DNA from: Gymnogyps californianus
Taxonomy: Eukaryota; Chordata; Aves; Accipitriformes; Cathartidae
Assembly: GCF_018139145.2 (NCBI RefSeq)
Contig: NC_059483.1
Location: 5,333,001 to 5,397,000 of the forward strand
Length of the DNA: 64,000 nucleotides
Direction: 5' to 3'
Positions 33,951 through 44,480 of the stretch are shown here, piece after piece. A model generated the notes under the pieces. That model worked only from the letters and a program-made list of their open reading frames with translations, made no database searches and was not told where the DNA came from. Position numbers and translations under genes: made by a program. Numbering within the stretch: the first letter of the stretch is position 1; every line of letters starts with the position of its first letter.

Positions 33951-35640
33951 TCATGGATAAAGATTACTAAGCAGTTGAATACTGTGGTGCAGCAGGTCAG
34001 CTGGAGAAATCTTGCCCCAACATGTGTAGATGCAGCTTTCTGCTCGGCTACATACCCATCTGCATATCTGTCATCAAGCGCAGCAATAAAGCGAGCCTCG
34101 GATGTGTGTTTCTGACACTGCTCAGTTGCTTCTCTCAAGTGCTCTGCTCCTCATGAATAATATACAACTGATGCAAGATGCAGGTCACTTTTGGTTTGCA
34201 GGTATTTCAGAGTCTCTGAGAAAGAAGTCATGTTTAGCATAAATGCTGTTTAAAAACGCCTTTAGGATCTATTTTTATTGTGTAGCACAGTTTTATAACA
34301 GGGTCGCATAATCCCTATATTTAGATTTCTGAACTCTTGTGATCCTCTTTGAGCCGTTGCATTGCATTCAGCAAAGAATGGGAGAAAGCCCCAGGGCCAG
34401 AGAAGTACCTGTGTTTTGTCTTATGAAATTTCATGCAGTTGTTGCTAAGACAGAAGCTTCCAGATGTTCCTCAGGAAGGCTGCAGTGGGCTGCCAAAATA
34501 ACTCCACGAGGTAAATTTGGAGACGGCAGTTCTTGCTACTGCCAAAGTACTGGTAGATGTGGAAAGGCTGGGAACAGCCACTGCCTTGGGGATGCTATGG
34601 AGGGAGAGGATTGGGGAATGAAGAGGTCAGAAGCACCACACGTGATTTTTGCTTTCATATTTTTTCCTACCCCAGTCCCTCAGGACATTTTCATCTGTTG
34701 CAAAGTTTGTTTTCTCCTCTGAGGTTTATTGCTGCAGGTCCCTGTTGGGTAGTGGTCCAGGGAGCAGAGGCTCTCCTGGGTGTTGGTGGATCCGTTTGGG
34801 CAGCGAGTGCACTTCCCCAATGTGGCCAGGCACCGGAGCTGCTGTTTAAATCCCATGTGGTTTCATGGGTGCGATGCAGAACAGCCCCGGGAACGCCTCT
34901 GTTCATATTTCTGAATATGAGTTTTTACTCAGTGTGGATACTTTGTCAGTGAAGAAATTATATATCTTATTTTAAAATACCCTTCTTAGTAAAATGGATG
35001 TTTCATTTGTACAGCGAGCAGCTTCCTCTGAGCTAAGCTTAAACTCAATCTGTGTTACTAATAGCTGGGGAAAAAAACATACTAATTGGTATTTCTTAAC
35101 TGATGTTTGCAAATTTTGCCTTTTCACCCTGAACATAAAATAGTTTTTTGTATGTGTTTTTCCTTATCTCAGAGGAAAGATTATTGCTAACAAGAGATTC
35201 TACATTTTGTTAAGGTTTTATCAGGATGCAGTGAGTGAAGGCAGGGAGTAAATATTTCAGAAATTCAGAGACTGCTATATTTTGATAATGCAAAGTAGGT
35301 TGAAGTATCTGGATTTTGTGCACAGTTTTCGAGCAGAATATGGATTTGGATGGTGACACATTTTGGTATTGAGAAGGAACATAAGCTTGCCTGTCGGAGG
35401 AGCACATTGCAAATGTGAAATAAGTGTGTCTTTAAAAACCTTTCTTAATATTGTAAGTTTCAGTTTTCTTTAAAGCCAAATAGTGTCTGCTGTGTGATAA
35501 AGTAATGTTTGATATGTAGAAATACTCCTGTAATGCTCCCCCCACCTCCAGCGTTTATAACCACCTTTTATTTTCAAAGGAAAACGGTAGACTTTGATAT
35601 GATTCTGAGTGAAATTTTAAAACATGTTTTTGTCTTTCAG
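33951..35640. other. non-coding stretch
   Basis: Mixed composition. A frame of 131 codons at 34557-34952 (plus) is not recognised. The part at 34960-35640 is AT-rich and ends in the pyrimidine tract of the exon-like segment that follows. Confidence 0.55.
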
Positions 35641-35768
35641 TCTCCTGAGAACATTTTTTCTGAGTGACTCCGGCTTCCAGACACATTTGCCATGATAAGG
35701 GTTTCGATCCTTTCCCATATTTGCCCTGAGTCATGAGTGGATATGTGTGATGCCTGCAAGTAAAACTG
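35641..35768 (+). other. candidate 5'-UTR or non-coding exon, 128 nt
   Basis: A strong acceptor look-alike (gtttttgtctttcag) ends at 35640, and ACTG followed by GTGAGT at 35769 matches the donor consensus well. All three frames carry stops, so it is not an internal coding exon. A late ATG at 35750 opens a frame (MPASKT) that continues into the donor, preceded by two short upstream frames starting at ATGs at 35692 and 35733. That layout is typical of a 5'-UTR exon carrying the start codon. I do not recognise the N-terminus, and no partner exon was found. Confidence 0.25.
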
Positions 35769-36775
35769 GTGAGTCGTCAAACCTCAGTTTGCAGTAACTC
35801 TCACTTATTCTTTCTTACAGTCTCTCTTTCCCTCACCCTTTTCTCCCCTTTTTAATATGGTGGGGGGTTGGGTTTCTTTTTTGTATTGTCTGTGCTTAAA
35901 AGCAAGTCACCACTATTCTTTAAAAAAAAAAAAAAAGAAAAAAACCCCGCCTCATTGCAATGAAATAGCAGTGATACCAAATATTATCAATACAGAAAAA
36001 ATACTCCCTTCCTTCCTTTCTTCTCTTCATCCCCTCAAATCCTATCAGCTATGAGGTCTTTGGTGGTGAAACTGGAGTTCAGTGATGCAGGCGAAGTTAC
36101 TGCCTGAAACTGAAGCCTTGCAGATAGACAGGGTCTAAACACGCTTATGTGGGCGATTCGTGTCGTGATTAAATATGAATATGGAGAGGTCTCCTCTCCA
36201 TCATATGTCACATGATGGACTCTCAAAGGAACCATTACCAACAAGTAATTAGCTCCACCGTTTGCTACACTTGCATCCCAGTGACAAAATGGTGTCACTG
36301 GTAGACAGGAGAGCTGTCTTGTCGCATGCGCTTGCCCCGTTCAGCGTGGTGTTGGTGCTGCGATGCCCAGCCTGGAGGAACACAGGGACAAAGCCTTTAA
36401 TAGCTAATTTTGGCCAAGGTGCACTTGGTCAAGCTTGAGAGGGTGGTGTGCGGCAACCCCTTCTCTGTTAATTGCCGTTTCCCCGTGGTGTTAGCCAGCC
36501 GAGAAACCTCTTGGTCCCTTTTGTGCCAAACCAGTGGCAAGTTGTGCCTTTCCTGGCTGCCCCTGTTCCCCAGCAGCCTGGCATGGGGAGCCTTCCCGTG
36601 CCCTCTTCTCTGACCTGCCTGCTCCTGATTGCCTCTCTAAATAACGGGCGTGAGAGGAGGGGCAATATTTCCTCATTAATCAGAAGACTGAGATTGGGAA
36701 AACAAGAATCATCTGATTTTACAGGAAGATTGGACCATCTATGTACAAAATCTTTCAAAACTAGGAGATCTGCAT
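35769..36775. other. non-coding stretch
   Basis: A further pyrimidine tract ending cttacag (35820) follows the candidate exon. An A14 run lies at about 35922-35936. The nested hairpins at 36181-36218 are listed separately. Frames at 36410-36803 on both strands are not recognised. Confidence 0.55.
36181..36218. other. two overlapping hairpin-forming inverted repeats
   Basis: ATGGAGAG (36181-36188) pairs with CTCTCCAT (36194-36201) across a 5-base loop. CCATCAT (36198-36204) pairs with ATGATGG (36212-36218) across a 7-base loop. The arms share CCAT, so the two stems are mutually exclusive. Confidence 0.6.
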
Positions 36776-37400
36776 AATTAAATTGTGTAGGAAATGGGAG
36801 CACAAATTGTTTTTTAAAATAAATTCAGGTTTCTATTATATATTTAATATCCCTCTGTGTGTTAGAAAGTGCATTTCAATTCAAAGATTACAAAACCCGA
36901 GAAATTCACACATCAGTGAATTGTGATTTTTTTTTTTTTAAGTTTCCATTTTTTCTTTTTTTCCAGAGGTAGCATAATTACCATGTCATTTAGCAAAGAT
37001 TATAATAGCTGTTCAGTTTTTACCGACTGGTGTAGTAAACAGTTGAATAAACCCATATGGCAGCTCAAAGTGTGCATGCAGGAGAGAGATTCTTACCATT
37101 TCCTTCATGTCTGAATTACCAACCTCACTGATATGACTGAGATCCCCAAACAGGGACCAATTCCAGACTTTGCCAGTCATCCAAAAATTTCTCACTGCTC
37201 TGTCACATATGAATCAATTGATTTTTAATCATGATGGTTAGCTGATTAATTATTTCTTTCTGCCTATGAAGTATGCATGGAAAACTTGGGGTTATATGCA
37301 AGGTACATGCCTCTATTTAAAACAGTCTCTGCATTTGCTTAATACTTCTTTAATAACTAAATAATGCTTGGAGTCCCAATCTTACTATCCAAGTCACTAT
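36776..37400. promoter_or_regulatory. AT-rich block, weak candidate regulatory element
   Basis: AT-rich, with a T-run at 36927-36939 and an acceptor look-alike (ctttttttccag) at about 36966. The frames are short. TAAT/ATTA cores are frequent, with GATTAATTATTTC near 37242. Less distinctive than the other blocks. Confidence 0.2.
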
Positions 37401-39094
37401 TAAAGATCGAGGCCCTTGTAAAGCTGGCATAGGTTAAGTGCGACATCGCTGGGTATTGTGATAGCCCACTGGCACTGCCTGTAACGCAGCTTTGTGTCTG
37501 GTCTCAGCGGTGGCAAATGGAAGGACCGGGGTGTTTTGAAGCATCCTCTTGAAATACCGGGTTGAGTTAGAGGGATGGAGCTGTGGCTGACCGGCATCTG
37601 GAGTAAAGACAAAGTGTTCGAGTAGTGTGCCCTCTGGATAGCTTCAGTATTAAAAAATAAAAGCAGTGAAAAGAAGGATTGTTAACTCTCTCCAAATGCT
37701 GGCTTGAACGAAGAAAAAGACTCATGCTATTCCTCCTAAAATTCACTTACTTCCAGTTATCTTAAAATTTTCATGTCACATAATAGCTCTAAAATACCTT
37801 CTGAATGCATTAGACTCTCTAGGTGCTTAGAAAATACCGCAAAATAATAATATGAAGTGACCAAGCATTGAGCAGTCCCACTGGAAAGGAGCAGTTGGCC
37901 AAAACTGGTGCTTGTGTTCATCTTAACCCTGATGTACGACCAGCCCTCCACCATAATTCTGTCAAGAGATGGTAAGTTGCCTAGCAATGTGCTGACTGCA
38001 GAGGGTACGTGTTGAGCTAATTCAGTTTTTGTTCTCGTTTTCCTTGAGAGTTCAGCTTAAAGGAGTGATCCTTTCTCCAGCTGCAGCAAGAGCCACTTCT
38101 CGGTGGTCTCTCTTGTTCCCCACTTGAGTGTCCCTGGTGATGTCAGGAATTCATTCACCGCCGTACGCATTTTAGAAGTTTCCAGCTTATTGAGTAGCCA
38201 AATGTGGTTTCTGCTGATTGTGTTGACTGAATACGTAGGGCCTTTCGAAGAGGCAAGGGTTTTATTTAAAGCAGAGCGTTTAGTTGTATACCATTTTATG
38301 GCAGGCAAAGGTCATCTAGGGTAAGCAGCCAGAACAGTGAATTGCTTCATTGCAGCACCTAGGAAAATGAGACAGAAAGATACGGTAAAAGGTTTTAACA
38401 AATTGCTCATCGTTATAAATTTTTAAAGTCGAGGAACTGGTGCTGTGTACGTTTTTAAATTGGAGATAACCATGCTTGTACAATAAATTGAGTTAAGAAC
38501 AGAACACATCAAAATAATGAGGTGGTAGTAAAAACCTGGTCGTGCAGCGAGTTGCTGGCACAGCGTGCTGCTGGCAGGGCTCGGCGCTGCGCACGCCAAG
38601 CTAACGCAACGTTAGAAACCTGCCGTGTCCCTGCACGGCCGGAGGTATTGCCACCAGGCTTCGTGGTGACCTTTTCTTGCAGGGATGCCCTGCTCCTGCT
38701 GCAGTCCTCTCCTCTGGTGGACGGGCTCCTTGTTACACAGAGGGCTTTATCTGCCTGTGATGCTTCTTGTGATAGCTAGGGAGCAAAAGCCGAAAGGGTT
38801 TGTCCACAGCTGCGGAGCAGGAGTGGGTTCCCCCAGGTCAGTGGGTTGTGCTAACCCAGATGTGTGTTGGTGGGACGGGGGGAGCGGGGCAGAGCTCCAG
38901 GAGCCGAGCCTGGCGTCCCGTGGCAGAGCTGCACGGCAGGAGAGGTGGCAGCAGCCCGGAGATGGCACTTCTGTCCTCGCAGGATCTCCCTTGCTCCTTA
39001 AAGCGCCAGTGGCTACAGAAAGACTTTGTTTTTCTGAAACTTTTCTGTCCGTGGAACTTTCTCTGTGGTGAGGGAGAGGAGAGAAGAAGTAATT
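37401..39094. other. non-coding stretch with a CpG-containing patch
   Basis: Mixed DNA. The part at about 38540-38990 is GC-richer with about 14 CpGs in 38540-38650 and frames of up to 128 codons in several registers, none recognised. Confidence 0.55.
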
Positions 39095-39930
39095 TTAACA
39101 ATTTAATATACTACATAATATGTTTTATAAGCTGGTGTGAATGCTTCTAAGTATTTTGGTCTTTTTTCATAACACAATGAACCTAATATTGGTAAAAATA
39201 CAGATCTTAGCTGCCACCATAAAGAGAGGCTAGATTTAATAAACAGTTATGAATGTTGGCAGCTGCCTATCAGATTGTATAACATCGGCTATAGCACATG
39301 AAGACAGTGTCAACTTACATTTTATCTCAGAAGTATTTTCAAAGCGTTTATTTTGCTTTCTCTTGAGTCCTTAACCTAATTCAAGTTATATAATTGGCGG
39401 AATATTTTTCCACACCGCTAATTGGCTGGGTGCCAGCGTGCAAACCATTGTCTGACTTGATGATGATCAGGAATTAACATGACATTTGCGTGGTGGTAAT
39501 GGAATACATTAGTAATGTAATTCATGACTGTAAGAAAGAGACCATCATCTCCCACCTCTGATCAGCAGGAGGGGCTGGGAGGATGATGAAATGCTCCCAG
39601 CAGGCACCTCACAGCAGTGGCTGGCCAATCTCGATGTCAAATTTAGTTTTAAATTCTTCAGACAAAGCTGTAATGCTTACCAATTAATTACTACAAATGT
39701 CAATTAAAAATCTACCAAATAATGCAGTAAGATTAAATTTCAATTAAAAAAATTACATTTAACAAGGAAGATACAACATTATTTTAATGAATTCTGCTGA
39801 AGGTGACAGTGTATCTAGATATATTTATACTGTGTAGGTGGATCTAAATTCATTGGATGATGTTAACCATGTTACTCCATGTACATATTAGTTTTGAAAA
39901 TTATTTCCACTTTGGCTATGTCCTGGAGGA
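39095..39930. promoter_or_regulatory. AT-rich block, likely conserved non-coding element
   Basis: About 830 bases without repeats or usable frames and with many TAAT/ATTA cores, including AATTAATTAC near 39681 and the inverted repeat listed next. By eye one of the strongest enhancer-like stretches. Conservation was not tested. Confidence 0.4.
39505..39519. promoter_or_regulatory. 7-bp inverted repeat of TACATTA around one base
   Basis: TACATTA (39505-39511), G, TAATGTA (39513-39519) is a symmetric pair of ATTA/TAAT cores, as expected for a homeodomain dimer site. Confidence 0.5.
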
Positions 39931-41655
39931 GATGGGGCATCAAGGGGCATTTTGTGTCACCAGGACGAGGGGGAATTTCACGCCTTCTAAGTACAAAAAT
40001 CTTCTCACACCTAAAAAGAGGGCTTTACTGTAGACTTCTATCCTGGCCGAATTAGCGTTTTTTTTCATTGCTTTATATTTATGAAACCAAATACAGAATT
40101 TTTGTTGCAGTAGTAGAACAAGCCTTGACTTTGCTATGACGATAATGATTGCTTGGGACAATTTTTCAAGTAATCTGTTTTGTCATACAAATAATATCCA
40201 TTATTCCGAAAAATCACTTAGCAGGAAAAGGTTTTTCTGTGTGAAGGTGGTGAACTGTAAGTCCTGAGCAGAGCTTTTATCTGCAAGGCTTCGTTCACCC
40301 TGGCTTGGTAGAGTTTTTGGAAGCATGATTAAAAGCCCTTAGTTGATACTTCAGATGTTTAAAGATATATTTTGAACTAGGAGTGGCACAGCAGAGATGT
40401 CACGTAGCGTGATGAAGTTCTGAGTTTGCGCGTATCGCAAGTGTGTGTACGACAAACTTGTAAAACACTGGCACCTCATCTGATGCAGAGCGTTAGCAGT
40501 GCAAAGTGGGTTTTGTAGCTGGAGTTTTGTATTGCAGTAACTGTTTTTATTGAACAGGGCAGTTGTTACGCTGCTGGAGATGGAGATGCTGGTGCTTTGG
40601 GAAGGTGTGAGAGCCTGCACTCGCTGGCGTGGCGCAGGGGCAGAGCTGGGGTGTGCAAGCAGCTATCCTCCTGGTATTAAAGCATTTGTGAGCCAAGGCC
40701 TCTAAATATGATCTGAAGAGTACTTTCTCAGCTTCCTTGAATTTTTTTCCATGAGCTTTTATTATGTTTTCACACCATCACGTCTAAAATAGGTAAGAGG
40801 GAAGACATAATTGAAGAAACAGATTTTATGTGTCAAGCCAGCACTGAGAAAAGTCCCTCTCAGGGACCGGAGGCTCCTTTTCCTTGGCACTGCTGTGTCT
40901 GGAGCCATTGAATTTCAGCAGGTTTTAACTTAAAATAAAATATAAAAAAATACAATGCGCACACAGAAAATCAGAAAAGCCAAGCAACTACTCATGGCAG
41001 GTTAAAGTAACGATGTGCTCTTTAGTAGACAGGCTTTGCCGGTCCCTTGGTTGCTGTTCAGGCTTTGCCCATTGGTGGGTGAACGCAACGAGCGTGATCT
41101 CTGTCTCACCGCTGCTATTCAGATACCTTTGGGTATTGGTAACAGCTTTACAGGATCATTCCTGCTTTGTGCTATTATCTGATAAAACTATCATCAGCAG
41201 GAGATGGGAGACAGCCTTTTTTTCCATAAGGGCCTCAGGAAGTGGATGCTGTCGAAGCGTAAGAGCGGCTGAAACATTTTCTCACCAGTCCTTTCAGACA
41301 GCAAGGTGATGGAGAGAAAGGTAGAGCAAGGCAGACTCATTTCCTCACCAGCAGCCAGAAAGCTTTAAACAAGGAGGCAGGGAGGGAAGAGTGGGAGCAC
41401 ATAACATCTTTCTGCCAGGACATAATGGCGTGAGGAGGTTGTGCGTTTGGGGCACCCACTGGTCAGACAATTAGGTGGCAGCTGGAGCTGCTGCTCTTAA
41501 AAACCCATCTTCCCAAGGGCTTTCAGCTCTACACAGGACCAGTCGTTTTCTGATTTGAGCCCTGGGATGAAGCTCTTGCTCTGGCTGTTGTTTGAGAAGT
41601 GGTGTATGTGGTATGGCAGGAACCGAGCAGCTTCCGTATCCCAAGTTCTGCTGCG
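39931..41655. other. non-coding stretch
   Basis: Frames of up to 98 codons, none recognised. No interspersed repeat recognised. Confidence 0.6.
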
Positions 41656-41782
41656 TTGGGGTGTCCCGTGTGGAGCTTGCACCCATCCCAAGCGCTCATG
41701 GTGGCTGGTCTCCTCATTGGAGTGTCCCGCATGAAGCTTGTGCCCATCCTGAGCACTCAGGGTGGTGTCCAGCCTCCTCCTG
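41656..41782. repeat. two-copy tandem repeat, period 61 bp
   Basis: Copies begin at 41656 and 41717 with ttgg(g/a)gtgtcccg, then (t/c)(g/a)tg(g/a)agcttg and cccatcc(c/t)(a/g)agc(g/a)ctca. Differences are mostly transitions. The same DNA produces the frames of 63-90 codons seen here, which should be ignored. Confidence 0.85.
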
Positions 41783-43784
41783 AGTTGTTACAGGTGAAGA
41801 TTTCTGCCTTTGGTAGGAAAATGTGTTTCTCTTTCTGTAAGAGTTGGCCAAACATCTTGAAGGAAGAGTAACTTTGACTTTGGGGGAAATATTTGTATCT
41901 CTTTGGGTTGTGGGGTTTTTTTTCCCCCCCTTAGTGTAGGGTTATGTCAGCTATATTACATTGAGGGAACACTGAGCTGGGGGCGGAAAATTTAATAAGC
42001 TGCCCTCGTATTGCCAGTTTATTCCCAGCTTTCATCCACTGATTTACATCCCATCTGAAGTAAAAATACCCAGACTTCGGTAGTTTGTTTACCTTTGCTT
42101 ATATCACTCTGGGGCGACCCGAGGAGATGTAAAAACTGTTCTCACTCTGACATTTGCATGAGCTGAGAGGTGGGGTGAGAGGAGACAGACGCTGTGTAAA
42201 GTGAAAAGGCAACAGGGTTTATTAAGTCTTCGTCGTACCGTGGTTTATAATATTTAGACAAAAGCAAACATCTCCAGGGAGGGCTTATGAAATGAGAGAC
42301 TGGAGAGAGCTCTCTGAGCTGATGGCAGATCCTGTCCTCTTCAGGCAGTCATGGGACGGTGGGGTGCTGGCTGCAGGGAGGGGGCTGCGAGGGCCGTCAC
42401 GTGGAGCGTGCGTACAGGGGGGTTGTGAAGAGCTGCTTCGGGAGGAGGACGTGGATTTAAAGTACTTGTGTAGGACAAAGTCATTATGTTGTCATCGTGA
42501 TAATGCTCCTGGGGGAAATAGCCTGAAATACTCTTTGTCTTCATTAATACTCCCTCCCAGCAGAGCCTTAAGAGATCATTCTTGCTTTCAGATATACAAG
42601 GAAACCGAATACAGAGTTGTTTGTCATGAAAATCCCATTTATATACAGCGGCTGTAAAATCCCAGATGCTGAGCGTAGAGGGAGGCTGCTCTGTCATCAG
42701 CTGGTCGAGGGGAGGGTTGACTATAAAACCGAGCAGTAACTCCCTCTTGACAGGGGTGTGGTGGTTGTGTCTTCAAACAACTTCAAGAGTCTGCCATGCC
42801 AAGCCTTTATGGGTTTTGTTCTCACAAGCTAGGTAATAGATAAGTCTGAGCAAGGAGATATATATATGTAAGAGAAAGATATAGATATATATGAAAGGAA
42901 GACCTTTGCTCTAGGAAAATATCCATCATTGCTTTTTACAGCACGGTTCAGGACTGTAGCGCAGAGCATCTGAAGCGTTTGGAGTCCCTTTTGTTGCGAA
43001 GGAGGTGCTGCAGGCCTGGGGCTGCTCTTGACGTCTCGCAAGCATTCAATATCTCCTTGACTCCGGGGCAGCAGGATGTGACCCTCGCAGACAGACAGAC
43101 GGTGTTTGGGGGCTTGATGCTTATTGTTTTCAGCAGAGCTCTACTGGAACCAATAAAGTTGCTGCCACCGCTGCTCGGAGCAAAAGTGACTACAGCTGAA
43201 CAAGAGACACAAAATTATCAATTAAAAAAGCCAACGCCAAGCCCATTATTTTACTCTTGAAAAAACATCTTGCTTCCCAGTCTTTTTTTTCTCACATGGA
43301 GTGAATCTTAGGGATATTAATGTTCCGCTGTCATGTTTGTTTAACACATTTTTTTGACAATGCCTTTTTAGGGTCAAAGCCTGAAGTTTTTCTCCATGTG
43401 TTTCAGCTAGGCAAAACTCCCAGTGTCTCAACGGGGCCTCTTCCAAAATAAGTGAAGACTAATTCTTCTCAACTTAATTGGGAATTTCATCTGAATAAAC
43501 AGAGGAAAGGTCCAGGCTTTGTTTTTTTGAAAGACCATAAAATGGTGTCCTGCTGAACAGCTAAGTCGCTGCGGGCGGGCTGGCTCTCTCCCGCGAATTT
43601 GGTGGCCAGAGCCCTGCACAATGGCTCGGTGTTCACCTGATGCCCTGGACCACCATGACCCCATGGTCCTCTGCCTTCCTGCCCAACCCTGCCTCATCCC
43701 TCGCTTTGCCTGGACCACTGCAAGCACTCAGGCACGGCTCGGTGAGCTAAAGATGGTCTCATTTTCGGAGATTTGGCCTTAACC
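41783..43784. other. non-coding stretch
   Basis: A GC-rich part at 42350-42440, then mixed DNA. An (AT)/GA tract lies at 42858-42893. Frames of up to 121 codons (42292-42657, plus) are not recognised. Confidence 0.55.
42858..42893. repeat. TA-rich simple repeat
   Basis: Two TA-rich stretches separated by a short GA-rich part. Confidence 0.75.
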
Positions 43785-44480
43785 TGGAATTTCCATGTTT
43801 TTGTGGATTTAAGTCAAACCTTAATGCTACTTCAGCGTAATGTTTTCGTGGTTTAATGTTCTTTCAGTTTTTTACAGTGTTTCTTTTAAATTCTGTCACT
43901 GAAGTGTATGAGAGTTGACAAGTGTAAATATGTAGTTAGACAATTTCAAAAGTGTATTATTTACTGATCGACCATAATGGCTCCAAAGGAGCCATTATAC
44001 TCAATCATATCATGTCACTCTGTGGCACTTATTATGATGGTAATATGGATATGCATATTATTTTTTTTAAAGCATGAGAAGCATTATTGTGCATGTGTAA
44101 AAGCTGTTTTTAATTGTCAGTAATGCTCTGAGCTTTTTTAAATATCAAGAATTTAAACCACCTATGGCTACCAGCCTGCAAATTGCGGTAGCAAAAATCC
44201 ATGTCTATAGGAGGATGGAAAAAGCCACGCTTGATATTTACAGCAATGTGGCTATGCATATCCTCAATATGGCTCTTTTATAGCTTTATTAGATCAGAGG
44301 GCAACCTAGAACCCTAACCTGAGAGCTTGGCAGGTAAAAGCTTTCCATTTTATCTCTGCAGCTTTTGTCTGCTCCTGTAAGCTCTTTCCCTGACTTCCTA
44401 ATTGTGTTTGCGACATTAGCAAATGGCTGGTCTGAAAATACCATGCAGTGCAAGTCATGTTAATTCAGGGATCTTTTTTT
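43785..44480. promoter_or_regulatory. AT-rich block, likely conserved non-coding element
   Basis: About 700 bases, repeat-free. Contains the 11-bp inverted repeat listed next, the palindrome ATATGCATAT (44049-44058) and a second octamer-like CTATGCATATCC (44252-44263). ATGGCTA/ATGGCTC motifs recur at 44165 and 44269. This concentration of symmetric sites makes it the strongest enhancer candidate in the window. Conservation was not tested. Confidence 0.45.
43974..43998. promoter_or_regulatory. perfect 11-bp inverted repeat, 3-base spacer
   Basis: ATAATGGCTCC (43974-43984), AAA, GGAGCCATTAT (43988-43998). Each arm combines a TAAT core with ATGGC, the core recognised by YY1. The repeat could be a symmetric protein site or form a hairpin. 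Confidence 0.6.
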
